Origin: Raphanus sativus
Taxonomy: Eukaryota > Streptophyta > Magnoliopsida > Brassicales > Brassicaceae
Length of the DNA stretch: 64,000 nucleotides
Direction: 5' to 3'
NCBI RefSeq assembly: GCF_000801105.2
Contig: NC_079516.1
Location: 49,087,265-49,151,264, forward strand
The translations under genes were made by a program, and so were the position numbers. Below are positions 24,493 through 36,335 of the stretch, piece after piece (within the stretch, counting starts at the first letter, position 1; every line of letters starts with the position of its first letter). A model generated the notes under the pieces. The model made no database searches. It saw only the letters and a program-made list of their open reading frames with translations, and was not told the origin of the DNA.

Positions 24493-24553
24493 TTGCCTCG
24501 TTAAAACTTTAACATGGAAAAACCCAGTGGGATAAAAACCATGATAAGGAAAA
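24493..24553 (-). repeat. Conserved Copia 3' untranslated motif, copy 2
   Basis: A second copy in the same element, again CCCACTGGGTTTTTCCATGT, AAGTTTTAACGAGGCA on the minus strand, about 375 bp further inside than the first. Confidence 0.6.
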
Positions 24554-26026
24554 AGAGTACAATCATACACATTTTCATATTTCTTCCTTTAAAAGCAATA
24601 TCTTCAGGATATGCATTCCAATCAAATAAATTTCCTTTGAAACTGAGAATATCATAATAAACTCTTTCTATTAGAGTATTCAAGATCTATAGACTTCTGG
24701 TCCACAATTCTCATTTGATATAGACAATAATTTATTGGTCTATTTAGACTTCAAGCCAAACATCTTACATACAATCATTCGCCTCGTACATACGAGTTGT
24801 TTATTCATAACTATAAAAGTTACTATTATGACTTTCTTTCTTGTCATATGAAATTACATCTTTCAGTTATGAAAGAGATTAATAACACTCTTAAGTATGA
24901 TACTTCAGGACCAAACATATATGAGCATAATAAAATCCTTTAAGAATCTTTATGGAAAAACATTTCACCTTTTAGATCTCTAGTTTGGAATACATATGGT
25001 ATTGTCAAGAGTTTTCTTCCAAATGTACATTTTTCTATAACTCTTCAGGAGTTTTGATTGTATTCAAATCAATGATTCTATTGATCTATAATCTCTTGAT
25101 AAATACAAAGATGTATCGATTAGCTTCAAATATCTTATATATCCCATAACACATATTTCGATCGAATACATAGAGTTCCCAAGAACATGATTCTGATATC
25201 ATCAATCTTTTTTAGATTCTATCTTTCAGGGATTATCATTTTCCAGTGGGTCATATAATTCAAGCTCTTCCTTCATTGTTAGACTAATAAGGAAATTGAA
25301 GTAGTTGCATCTACCACCACATGAGACTATGTCTCTTCACAATCAACTACATATTGATCTTTCTTTGGTGCAACGACTCATTTCTATCCCACTTGTTTTA
25401 CACCTTCTAGCGTATGGACTACTGGTCCAAATACCTCTCTCTTTCGTAAGAGTTTCTATATTTGTCTATTACTTCTTTCTGATTTGGCCAATCAATTCTG
25501 TGTGTACACTTTTGAATAGACTTTCTTTATGATCCTCTTTCTCATTTATCATATCAACTGCTACTTTGCATGCATAAATATCTACGACGTTGATTTGTAT
25601 ATCGGTTCCCTTTTATTTCATACATGACATAACTTATTGAGATCTCTTTTCATTGTCTCAGGTACCTGAATTTTCTTTCAGTCATGTTAATGTCTCTTCT
25701 AGAGATCATTCAAAACTCTTATTCCTCTTGACCATTATTAATTTGTGATCCTTTTCATTTATGAGGATTTTTATCTTTGGAACCAATATTTCTACTACGC
25801 TTCAGGCGTAATTGGCAGTTTGATATTGTTCTTCTGGAACATCAATTCTTATTTAGAGCATTTATAGCTGGTATATGTGACTTGGTCACACTATATTAGG
25901 GTCATTAGTTGCTTCTGGCAACTTATTTACTAAGCTATAGAATTATCTTTTGGACTTCTGATTTATTTTCTCTTTAGTCCGAGGATCAAGGATAATTTCT
26001 TTTAACTTATTTTCTTTTCCAGCAGT

Positions 26027-26332
26027 TTATTTTCTTCCCCTTATGTTGGAAATACTAATTAACTTGTAGCATTCATATAGAGCTTTACTTATATCCTTTA
26101 GGGATGGCTCTAGATTCTTAAGTATCAATGGAGATTCATATCCAACATATAATTCCAACCTCATTTGGGATCCCATCATAAAGCTCTGTGGTGGAGCAAC
26201 CAGAATGTATATTGCACATTCAAAATTCTTAGATGGAAAATGGTTGGTTTCTGATCCAATACCAATAACATGGAGAACTTGTGATTTCTTGTTGGCTTGA
26301 TGCGAATTAGTGTTGCTCAAAGTGTTTAACAC
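26027..26332 (-). pseudogene. Integrase C-terminal fragment of Copia element 2
   Basis: A 101-codon open fragment contains VAPPQSFMMGSQMRLELYVGYESPLILKNLEP in order (about residues 45-76). This matches the segment after the integrase core of plant Copia polyproteins, normally APPQRTKMGPQRRLGIYVGY. It is the longest recognisable coding remnant in the element; flanking frames are closed. Confidence 0.7.
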
Positions 26333-28925
26333 TTATCCCAGTGAATTTGCTATGATCGTCATAGACTTAAGATGTGAATTCACCAATACTATAAAGATGC
26401 ATAGTGGGTGATCAGTTCACCAACATCTCCTTTATTCATGCCAATAACATCATTTGGCTGGTGAAAACCGTATTTTCATTTTATCTTATGAGCAAGACCG
26501 TTTTGTGAAAACATTCACAAGAATCTTCTGATTCTTCAATAAATATTCACATAAATCTTTATGTATCTTTTCGCATCATTATTGAACCAAAATGGTCTAA
26601 CTGGTTCATGCCAAGTATTTTGTAAACTTCTGGTTTACAATATATTTATCTCCATTACATTAATCTTTGTGTAGTACAATCTATAAGAGGATGTAGATAC
26701 TTTCTCTACAATGCTTTTACTGCCTTGAGAAATATTTATGGGAGTAAATTTAGCATTTCCTTTGTTTAGTATCTCAAAATAACTTGTCTCAAAATTAGAT
26801 AGATTCACTTCGAGTGGAAACATAATCTTCTAGATGTTTCACTTATTATAATATGTGAGATTCTCTAACTCTTCCCCTCGAGATGATAACACTACATGTT
26901 TATTTATCTCGATTGAATCTCATATTAGAATCAACAAGATGCCTTACATGGGCCATGTATTCTTTCTTAGATCCTTCTTACTTTTGAGACTTATAAGAAT
27001 ATAATATATTAAGGATTTAAATTGCATTTTTATGTGCAATAATATTATATACTCTTCTGGAGCATCATATATCCTCTTCTTGAACATTCTATAAGATTTA
27101 TACTATCTTATATTGTACTCACAATAATTTTCTTTCATCTACAGATGATTAAATCATATCTCTTCTTTATTACCACATTTATTTTCTCAACTTCAGGTGA
27201 GAGTTTGAGTTCTAAAAAAAAACTTTTTGGTCTTGACCTTACATCAATAGCTCATTGTTTTTCTGAGTCTCAAATAAACAATATACAAGTATAAACTTTT
27301 TTTTTTTAATCTTATTTCTCAATCATGTGTTTTCTGGACAACATTACTTGTGTGAAAAATGTATTCTCATTTTTCCATCATTAAAATTTTCTTCAAGAAA
27401 ATTTTGTTTTAAACTTAGCATCCAACATAGTTGAGCTTTATTTACAGACTTCAGGTCTTGTAATCTTTAGATGCAAAATATACAATGAGCTTTAGGTAAT
27501 CACCTAAATATGATCATACCTTTCTTTAGATTGTTTTCCAAAACTTATAAATTTTTTAAAGTCAAACCTTAAACTTACATTTCTCATATATATAATGGTA
27601 ATAAAATATAATCATAAAATTCTTTGTATAAAATATATATTATCTTAACCATCTTAATATATCAAGAAACTAGATGCTGATAATTTTATTTTACGAGCCA
27701 ATCAATTCTCCAAACAATAACTAGATGCATATACCAATTTCATGTACCTTACGTATTGATATAAATCATAACATATAAATTGTACTTATCTCAGTAAGAA
27801 GAACTATGGTCGGAGATCTCACATGGTTTGGTTAGAATTCTCGTACAAAAGCTTATCTCTTATAAATGAAAAATAACCCTGAAATATTTCAGGTTCTGCT
27901 CATGTAAACATGGCCGTTAGTGTGGTTAGTAGAGATTAACATTCAATGACAAAACATAAGTCTTATGCCATCAAACCAATATTACAGGTAACAAAGCAAT
28001 CACTTTGTTATAACTTGTAACTATGACACAAGAAAGCTCCATAATTAATATATGCTTTAAATATAATATGAGAACGAATCTATATGAACTTAATCCACAA
28101 TAAGCATCAAACAAACCATAACTTGTCTATGATAATAAAATATGAAAGACACTTAGCTTATTAAACGGAGATGATGTCGGTTAGACCTTAAGGTAGGTCT
28201 AAGATTTCACGCCTCAACTATAAAAAACCTCGCTTGGTTGATAGTAACACTAGGAATCCTCAACATCTGAATCAAAGAAGTCACGCTCTTTCTATGAAAG
28301 AAAAGTACAAATTATTTCAACGCCTTTAAAGCAATGATCTAGATAGAAAGTAACTCATATTATCATGGCTTAGCATATTTCAAGAATACTAATACATAGA
28401 GAAAGAGTCAAAGACTGATTGACGGATTGAACCAAAATAGCTACAAATAAAAACAAAACAGGTCAACATCAAATCATTGGAGCATATTTCAATGATGCTA
28501 TATTATATAAAAAGAATTTAAATCCTGAATAAAATCATAAGCTAGCGGATTTTGATGATATAGTAATAATATCTAGTGATGTTCATAATTATGATATGAG
28601 AATAAATATAATACAAACATCATCACGGCTACCTATAGAAGATAAATAAGACATATAAATGTTACTTATCTCGAAGGTATTAGAAGCCAGAGAGATCGTC
28701 AAGATGTAGACAATATTGATAAATAATTTTGGATAGGGTTTAGACGGCTAGAGTTTTATATCACATAAGTAATAATATACGTATCTAAGTATAAGATGAA
28801 AAAGATAGAGACAGTCATAGTAGGAGATCAAAGAACATAGAAATTTGATCGGATCCAAAACATCATCGACTGAGGTTTTTTTTTTCTTAGACGGCTAGGT
28901 TTATGTTTTGCTCAATGATAGAGTT

Positions 28926-28939
28926 TCGTGCTGATAACG
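28926..28939 (-). promoter_or_regulatory. Presumed primer-binding site of Copia element 2
   Basis: On the minus strand CGTTATCAGCACGA directly follows the 5' LTR, identical to the site in Copia element 1 although the LTR sequences differ. It departs from the usual TGGTATCAGAGC of plant Copia elements. Confidence 0.55.
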
Positions 28940-29111
28940 TGTTGTAAATAAGAAGAATAGAAGAGAGGAGAAGAGATGAATTGATGTCTTATTCCATGAA
29001 TAATGAACTCCTTATATAGGATACAATAGCTTGGAGACAAAACTTAACTTGGAGTGGGGAACAAGTATATCTAGGACTTTCCATATGGACATCACTACAA
29101 TATTTATAACA
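28940..29111 (-). repeat. 5' LTR of Copia element 2
   Basis: 172 bp, identical to the 3' LTR at 23900-24071; followed outside by the target duplication TATAT. Confidence 0.92.
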
Positions 29112-29933
29112 TATATATTATTAAAAATATCAAAGGAGTCTGGTTGGTAAATTAGTGTTTAAATAGTAAGCGGTACATCAAAATCTGCGTTTTTAAGATC
29201 ATAACCAGTAATCCAAAGCTAGATTTACAATATTGATTAGAAAAGAGTGTGCGAACTAGGAATTATTATTTTGTTGTTGATAAGACTATAAACTAGGAAT
29301 TTAAATGTTAATTATACTAACGAGTACAGTATATGATGATATATGCGATCCGACTCGATTCATACCGTTCTAGTAGTATATTTATAACCACCACTGAGCA
29401 ATAATTTAAATAATTTTGTTTGATAACTAACTATTCTAATATCTTCTATCAAATACAAATATTTTGAGGATTAGATTTATTGACGTAAATGACTGCATGT
29501 AGTGGAAAATATAGAAATTTAACTTGTAGATCATACAAACTAGATTTTTAAAAAAAAACTAGATAAAAAATTAATATCAATTTAACCGGACTAGTTTATT
29601 ATATGATTGTGAAACCTATAAATTTGTTGTTATTATAAAAAAAACTTTCTTAACAGATAGAATTATATGTGGTTGTAAAGTATTTTCATGCACCAGCATT
29701 GCTAATTTGCTGGATGCACACTTCATTGGCATTGCCAACCCACTAATGATAATTTCACATGGCCTTTTATTTCTAATAAGAATTATTTTTGTAAAGTTTC
29801 TGAATAATAAAAAACGTATAGATATTCATTTACTATTTTTTATATTATCTATTTTACTTGCTGAATTTTAGACTCATTGTTAAAAAGGCTTTACCAATTG
29901 TTATTATATAGTAGTGGGTAGAATATGCAGTTG

Positions 29934-30063
29934 TACTGTCTCTTGCTTCTTCTTCTTCCTTTAGATAGTCGCTGTTTTCTACTGGAACGCCGGATGTAAA
30001 CTTTTCCGATTTACCCTTTTTGGGGTTTTATTAATATATTATGTTAAAAAAAAAAAAAAAAAA
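29934..30063 (+). mobile_element. 5'-truncated LINE-like insertion with poly(A)
   Basis: About 130 bp ending in a run of more than 20 A lies between two copies of AATATGCAGTTG (29922-29933 and 30064-30075). The unique part contains a TTCTTCTTC tract, CTACTGGAACGCCGG and GGGGTTTTATTAATATATTA before the A run. Such a structure is expected from a non-LTR element copied only from its 3' end. The family is not identified. Confidence 0.7.
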
Positions 30064-30226
30064 AATATGCAGTTGACATAATGTTGATGAAGCTAAAACA
30101 TAAACAACTCACGTGATTAATTGTTCAATTTAAGATACTCTAAAGAGATGAATCTTTTTAAATTCGTTGAGAGAGCGTTGATCCTGCAGTTCAATTTCTC
30201 TGGGTTTTATTAAATGATCAAGACAT

Positions 30227-30249
30227 TTTTTTTTGCTACGAGCTGACTA
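30227..30249 (-). mobile_element. 23-bp poly(T) micro-insertion with 10-bp TSD
   Basis: Eight T plus GCTACGAGCTGACTA lie between two copies of ATCAAGACAT (30217-30226 and 30250-30259). Confidence 0.5.
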
Positions 30250-31570
30250 ATCAAGACATGCTCTTAATTACAAAGCCAGCAAAGATATAACATCACTAGG
30301 TAACACTAGAATTTTTTGACTCTAGCTAGGGAAGAACTTTGACTCTTTATTAGAAATAAAAAACAAGGTATCACTAATCTAATTAGGATAATGAATTTTT
30401 TGTTTTGGGTGTAAATGTTAATGAAGTTTATATTTATCGCGTTAAACTATACAAGAAGCTCATATATCTGTATTGTTAATAAGGTGTGAAAGGACGAATA
30501 GGACGGAAAGAGTAAACACATATATACATGCTACAATAACGTTGTGGTGGCTACGTGTATGCTAAAAACGACATTAGTTATTACTGAAGGCCAACAACGA
30601 TTATTCATAATATAATGATGATGAAGAGAGCAGTAGAATATAATATATAGCTATAGAACTCAACCACATATAAGTTTATAACTTAACTTTGCTCAAAATC
30701 TAGGCTCTGAAAGAAAACAAAAGCTGGAACCAAAGGTGTGATCAGACTCAAAAATATTAGTTACATTTATGCAACGTTTTATTGCCTTGCCAAACATTAG
30801 AGGAGCCACTAATAAACACAAGTTGCTAGGAATTGATTTTTAATTTTCAAAGTTAGTGTAGACATAGGAGTGAGTCAGATATCCATGAAGAACAATATGA
30901 TAATATGTAGAAATTAGGTCTGATTCATTATACTTGATTATATAAATGTCATTATGCAATGTGGGAGACACCAAAAATACACACAAACGGCACTACGTAC
31001 TTAGTGTCAGTGATAAGTGAATCTGAAATTATTAGTGTTCGATATGTGATAAAACCCTTAGGTAATGAATGAATGTGGATCAGAGTAATTTTCAAACTTT
31101 CTTATTAATTAGTCATTTTAAAAACTTTCTGCGACTCTAATTCATTGATGATCAATAAAATATGTTCTTATTATCTGATGCCCCATATGCTTTCTAAACT
31201 GATAGAGTTTGTGAATGAACGATCAATCAAATAAATAGTGATGAAAATGTATATTGATAAAAAATGTACTATTTTTTATATGAAACGTCTTAAAAGTTAA
31301 AACAAACATTTCACTCTTATGTCTTCCAGTGATAGTTTTTACTCCGTCATTTATATCTTAAATATCGGTGTTCTACCATATGATTATATACTTCAAAGCC
31401 GGCATATATAAAAGAATTATTTATAATTAATTACACTACAACATGCATCAAAACAACAAAAAATCATAAATGTACTAGATGGGATTGATAGGTGAGGTTT
31501 GGGGCCCAACAACTGAACTCTAGGACATCTTATCCTATGTGCAACCAACGCGGTTGGGTTTAGTGAAATG

Positions 31571-31580
31571 CCTATAAATA
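31571..31580 (+). promoter_or_regulatory. TATA box of the glycine-rich protein gene
   Basis: CCTATAAATA lies 59-68 bp before the start codon, a good spacing for a plant TATA box with a short 5' untranslated leader. Confidence 0.65.
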
Positions 31581-31638
31581 CGGACACATTCTCAAGCTAC
31601 TCCTCACACAACAAATTAGTCATAAGAAAGAGTGAAAC

Positions 31639-32502
31639 ATGGCTACTCACAAAAATATTTTCTTTCTATGTTTCTTAATAGGTTTAGGGTTATGTTCTGC
31701 AAGACGAGCACTTCTCTCCTCCTATGAACCCGAGGATGAAGTCGCTAGCTTTGGCGGGAATGTTGGTTATGGTATTGGAGTTGATTCTGGTGTTGGTGGT
31801 GGCGCTGGAGAAGGAGGTGGTGCTGGTTACGGTGGAGCTGAAGGCATTGGTGGAGGCGGAGGCGGTGGACATGGTGGTGGTGCTGGCGGAGGCGGCGGTG
31901 GTGGTCCTGGAGGAGGATCTGGTTATGGAGGTGGAAGCGGTGAAGGTGGCGGAGCTGGATACGGAGGTGGAGGAGCTGGTGGACATGGCGGAGGTGGAGG
32001 AAGCGGAGGAGGTGGTGGTGGAGGAGCTGGCGGTGCACATGGTGGTGGATACGGTGGTGGAGAAGGCGCTGGTGCTGGAGGAGGATATGGAGGTGGCGGT
32101 GCAGGTGGACATGGAGGTGGTGGAGGCGGTGGAAATGGAGGCGGTGGTGGAGGTGGCGGTGCACATGGTGGTGGATACGGTGGTGGAGAAGGCGCTGGTG
32201 CTGGAGGAGGATATGGAGGTGGCGGTGCAGGTGGACATGGAGGTGGTGGAGGCGGTGGAAAAGGTGGTGGTGGAGGAGGAGGTTCTGGCGCCGGTGGAGC
32301 TCACGGTGGTGGTTACGGTGCCGGAGGTGGAGCTGGAGAGGGATACGGTGGTGGTGGAGGAGAAGGCGGACATGGTGGTGGAGGAGGAGGTGGTGGTGGA
32401 GCTGGAGGTGGCGGAGGAGGTGGTGGAGGTTATGCAGCTGCTGGATCTGGACACGGTGGCGGTGCTGGTAGCGGAGAAGGTGGTGGTGGCTATTTACCGT
32501 AA
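31639..32502 (+). CDS. DOT1: Secreted glycine-rich protein (DOT1-like)
   Basis: Intronless gene for 287 residues. A hydrophobic N-terminus (about residues 6-20, IFFLCFLIGLGLCS) followed by ARRALLS is a likely signal peptide, so the product should be exported to the cell wall. After an acidic stretch (YEPEDE) the rest is mostly glycine in GGGGG, GGY, GGH and GGE patterns, typical of structural glycine-rich wall proteins. Synteny recalled from Arabidopsis places it at the locus called DOT1, linked to leaf vein patterning; I infer orthology, not function. A 126-bp unit is duplicated in the middle (about 32032-32135 repeated at 32158-32261, nearly identical). Long open frames on the other strand and in other frames are by-products of the GGN-rich codons. 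Confidence 0.88.
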   Translation: MATHKNIFFLCFLIGLGLCSARRALLSSYEPEDEVASFGGNVGYGIGVDSGVGGGAGEGGGAGYGGAEGIGGGGGGGHGGGAGGGGGGGPGGGSGYGGGSGEGGGAGYGGGGAGGHGGGGGSGGGGGGGAGGAHGGGYGGGEGAGAGGGYGGGGAGGHGGGGGGGNGGGGGGGGAHGGGYGGGEGAGAGGGYGGGGAGGHGGGGGGGKGGGGGGGSGAGGAHGGGYGAGGGAGEGYGGGGGEGGHGGGGGGGGGAGGGGGGGGGYAAAGSGHGGGAGSGEGGGGYLP

Positions 32503-34564
32503 AATTATATCTATGTGGAGCGTAAGGGCCACTGAGTCAGGTGTCATGTATAACTCGCAAGAGACTATGTATTTTCAACATATATGCATGTGGTAATAAG
32601 TACGCAAATCCTCTGTACAATAAGGCCTAAAACGGCTATTGTTGAAGTTTTTAATTGTACCAAAGTTGTATGCTGCTTCGTGTCGCGTGTGTCAAGTTTA
32701 TATGAACGAAGATGAAAATATCATAACTGTTCTTATTTCCACTTACCAATATATATATGAAGGTATCAAGCAGACGTGCATGGTGATGACTTACAATGTA
32801 TTATGTGTTTGTCATGTAAGAAAGGTAGGGCCATTGACTGAAGAAAATGGTTTGGCAAGCATAAAGTCTAGCTAGTAGAAGGAAAATAATGGGTTAAATT
32901 TATGCAAACCGAATATAATGGAAGGTTTGGATTTGAGAAGCTTAAAGGAGATTTATACGGTAAGCTGCATAAAGCTTATATGGGGAATCTTCTATCCAGT
33001 TCATCTATATATGCGAGTGACGGAGTGAGATGGCCGCGAAAATATTTGATTCGTAAAAGAATAATTTATGACAAAGGGAGACAAAGCAAACAAATTCATT
33101 TATACAGAGAAAGATTATAAAGATGAGATCATTAGCAAAATCTTTTCATAAGATTTGACTTTCAAAGCGGAAAAATATATTATCCCGACATAACTTGTGG
33201 TCTAATTTGAAGAGATTTTCTGATATGTGCGGAGAGAAATGTCATATAGACATGACAATTTCAAATTATGCCGTGGAAGAGGAATGAATTCAAAGATTTT
33301 GGAAAACGAAGATATTGTATAGGTAAGCTGAATAGTTTGGATTTTGGAAGATGTCACGAGGAACCAAAAAACTACAACTCGAGAGAAAACGGGTCTGATA
33401 TAGCGCATATATTGAGAAGTAAACATGGAATCAGATTCGTCAAGTGCATGTTCATCCACCATGGACAAAGAGTGTTTGGTTCCCAAATGCAATGACAAAA
33501 AATACTCTTTCTCATGTGTATAGTTTGCACAATCAGTTTTTTTTTAGATATATCCAATCGGTTGATCTGGTTAACTAATAACACATTTAGTATTACAATG
33601 TGGATTTATCTCCAAATGGCCACCACACTATATATAACCCGAGTTTTGATAGAGGATCAGATTCAATAATGGAACCAAAACCAAAGTATATAGTGTGTAC
33701 CTTTGGATGTGTTTTCTCGAGTGAAGTATGGAAAATCTGATTAGAAAAAAAACCATGGGAGTAAATTACTCAACGGATTAGAACAATATTACTTCTTTCA
33801 TATTGTAAACTACTCAAGTCACAAGGGTACAATCTAATTTTTTTGTATCATTCAGTATCTTTTTTGAAGTGACAACAACATATAAAATTCGAAAGGTAAG
33901 GAATATATGAAAACATGGAAAAAATATTATAAACGCCAACGACTAATAAAATTTATTGGTAAGACCATGAACAATCGCTTGAGAACGCCATTCGAACGCA
34001 CGGGAACAAAATATTTGAAGAGAATGTAGCATTTTGGATTAGCACCGTATCAAACTAATAGACCAATTCTCATTTTCTCCCAAATTCTAAACATAAGTAC
34101 TTAATAGAAACATGTTTTTTTCTTCATTTAATCGTTCCTGGTTATCCACTTTTGTGTAACTACGTATGTTTTTTGGATGGTTCTATAACATTTTCAAAAT
34201 AATTTATTAAATAGACGTAAGATGTTTTTAACAAAATCTAGCATATTTTTTTATAAAAAGCCATGGTAGAGATTTCGGAAGAAAATACCGTCATTTGTAA
34301 GAAAATAATATATTAGCATATTTTAATTTTAAAACAAATTTCAAGTACAGATAAAAAAAAATATCTAATACATTTGATCGATTGTGGCCTTGTAGGGGAA
34401 AATACATTCAATGGACTAGAATAAGGCCCAACTGTTTTCAGAAATCTCGGGTCGACACATGACTGAGAAAGAATCAGATCCGACCCGATAAGGACTCTAA
34501 GAGTAATAAGCGTCTCGCGACTCTCTCACTCGGTTCCTGACGTGTCGCTGCTCTCTCTGAGAAA
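32503..34564. other. Spacer between glycine-rich gene and cyclophilin
   Basis: No gene supported. Short open frames at 32639-33584 show no domain I recognise. The last 150 bp, with AGGCCCAAC and pyrimidine-rich stretches, is the likely cyclophilin promoter and leader. Confidence 0.5.
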
Positions 34565-35580
34565 ATGACGGCGAGACCTGAAGGAAGTCCCCCGGAGGTT
34601 ACACTAGAAACCTCCATGGGTCCGTTCACCGTCGAGGTTTCTCTTTCACTCTCTCTCTCTCTCTTAATTGCATTCCTCTTTTAGGTTTCTCACTGTTATT
34701 CGCACGATCTTAAGATCTAGATTTAGGGTTTCTAGGGTTTTACAGTGATTTGATTTTTTGAAGTTACATATCAGATGTATTACAAACACTCCCCGAGAAC
34801 GTGCCGTAACTTCGTGGAGCTATCACGGAGAGGTTACTACGACAACGTTCTGTTCCACAGAATTATTAAGGTCTGTTTCTTGATTCCGATCTGAGTTTCT
34901 TTTTTTCTTTGTGCTGAGATCACTTTGATGATGGAAGTTTGTTGTTTTTTTTTGTTTCAGGATTTCATCGTGCAAGGTGGTGATCCTACTGGAACTGGAA
35001 GAGGTGGCCAATCCATTTACGGGTATATTATATATTCTCTCTTTGAGCAAATGCCTGGTTGATTCCATGGATGTGTTTAAACTAGCTTCATTCTTGTTAT
35101 CGAGGCTTGAAACTACTTTCTAGGTTTAAAGATATTTGTATGTCTTTATATATTGGTTTAAGCTTATTTTCATATGGGTCTCTTTTTTTTGCCTTTGTTC
35201 TTGTGATAGTTCAAAGTTTGAGGACGAGATAAAGCCAGAGTTGAAGCACACGGGAGCTGGGATCTTGTCAATGGCAAACGCTGGTCCTAACACAAACGGG
35301 AGCCAGTTCTTCATCACTTTAGCTCCAGCACCTTCATTGGATGGTAAACAGATCCATCTCTGGAAACTGACACTTTGCTTTGATGTTTTTTGAGTATCGT
35401 ATGAAGAGAATTGTCACTTAATTGTTTTCTTCTGTTGACATCACTTTAGGAAAGCACACGATATTTGGCAGAGTCTGCCGTGGTATGGAGGTGATCAAGA
35501 GGCTCGGTAGTGTCCAAACCGATAACACCGACAGGCCAATCCATGAAGTGAAGATTCTGAGGACCAAAGTGATTGATTAG
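34565..35580 (+). CDS. CYP18-2: Cyclophilin, PPIL1/CYP18-2 type peptidyl-prolyl isomerase
   Basis: Catalyses cis/trans isomerisation of Xaa-Pro bonds. The PPIL1 class is nuclear and associates with the spliceosome. Five exons: 34565-34636, 34775-34870, 34961-35022, 35210-35343 and 35450-35580, giving exactly 164 residues, the family's usual length. The single cyclophilin domain fills the protein. Visible motifs: [19 protein letters not shown] (residues 16-34), active-site FHR (51-53), [28 protein letters not shown] and [10 protein letters not shown]. The residue equivalent to the cyclosporin-contacting tryptophan is histidine (residue 124), as in PPIL1. The start follows a short leader and lies in a good context (GAAAATGAC). 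Intact, with all GT/AG junctions. Confidence 0.95.
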
Positions 35581-35950
35581 AAGCAACATTAGTAAACGAT
35601 GTTGACATGAAGAATTGTAACCTATTCTATACTGATCCTTGCTACTACTATGGGGACTGGTTTTTGTCAGGTTTTGACTCTTCCTGACCAAAAAAAATGT
35701 TTCACGGTTGATTTTAATCAGTTCACTATCTATGTTTCTGTAATACGGATCGTTTCTATCAAAAACCATCTATCCTAATTTCTCTATACATTATGGGATT
35801 GATTTCATTATACATTTGCACAAATAAATGACCATTGATTATACAACGTGCTCTTCAGAACGAAAGGCCATCTCTAGCAAATGCTTTGCCGGTGGAGGAA
35901 GATGAAACTCTTCTTTTTCAGATGCAATATCGAGTGTTAGAGAAGTCAAA

Positions 35951-35967
35951 GCTGGAATAGCTCAGTT

Positions 35968-36000
<33 letters not shown>

Positions 36001-36024
36001 GAGGTTCGACCCCTCCTTCTAGCG
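35951..36024 (+). tRNA. tRNA-Asn (anticodon GTT)
   Basis: A full cloverleaf is visible: acceptor GCTGGAA pairs with TTCTAGC (one G-T pair), D-arm AGCTCAGTTGGTTAGAGC, anticodon loop CTGTTAA with GTT, and T-arm GGAGGTTCGACCCCTCC. A TTTT terminator follows near 36033. No intron. Confidence 0.95.
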
Positions 36025-36176
36025 TGTAATAAGTTTTGAATGACTGATTATTTTTCTTATGTAAATTTGTTGGTTTAACATTGGGCCAATGTAACTCTCC
36101 CTCTCTAGGTGAACTGTTCTGTTTGCGATTGATATCTCTATTTCAATAATTTCTGGCTAACAAAAACAACCAAAAC

Positions 36177-36256
<80 letters not shown>
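36177..36256 (+). tRNA. tRNA-Leu (anticodon TAG)
   Basis: Acceptor GACAGTT pairs with AGCTGTC, followed by discriminator A. The anticodon stem CCAGA/TCTGG holds the loop TTTAGGC with TAG. A long variable arm (TCCGAAAGGGCG) marks a class II leucine tRNA, and the T-arm is TGGGTTCAAATCCCA. A TTTT run follows near 36261. Confidence 0.95.
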
Positions 36257-36335
36257 GTCATTTTAATATTTTTAAATTCACGAAACGACGTCGTTACCCC
36301 TAGTCAACGACAAACGAATGTTAAGTACAACACTC

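Larger units (their letters stand above)
23900..29111 (-). mobile_element. Copia LTR retrotransposon with identical LTRs, 5212 bp
   Basis: Two 172-bp LTRs (23900-24071 and 28940-29111) are identical along their whole length and flanked by TATAT (23895-23899 and 29112-29116). On the minus strand the LTR reads TGTTATAAAT...TTACAACA, followed by the primer-binding region CGTTATCAGCACGA (28926-28939), and the 3' LTR is preceded by the purine tract GAGGGGAAG. Identical LTRs mean recent insertion, yet the interior has no long open frame: only fragments of integrase are readable. It must have been copied with proteins from another element. Confidence 0.92.
29117..31560. other. Gene-free spacer upstream of the glycine-rich gene
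   Basis: No gene recognised. Contains the LINE-like tail at 29934-30063 and a micro-insertion at 30227-30249. The last few hundred bases presumably hold the promoter of the glycine-rich gene. Confidence 0.5.

Noticed and set aside
31690..32596. Long open frames overlapping the glycine-rich gene (plus frame 2 and both minus frames, 139-290 codons)
   Set aside because: They arise because GGN-rich coding DNA has few stops in any frame. The translations are monotonous (Val/Glu, Ser/Thr or His/Leu) with no domain.
33202..33584. Overlapping open frames of 70-98 codons on both strands downstream of the glycine-rich gene
   Set aside because: No family recognised and codon use is not gene-like; possibly repeat debris but not supportable.
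35126..35393. Open frames covering the cyclophilin intron 3/exon 4 region
   Set aside because: They read through intron sequence; the spliced model explains the region exactly.
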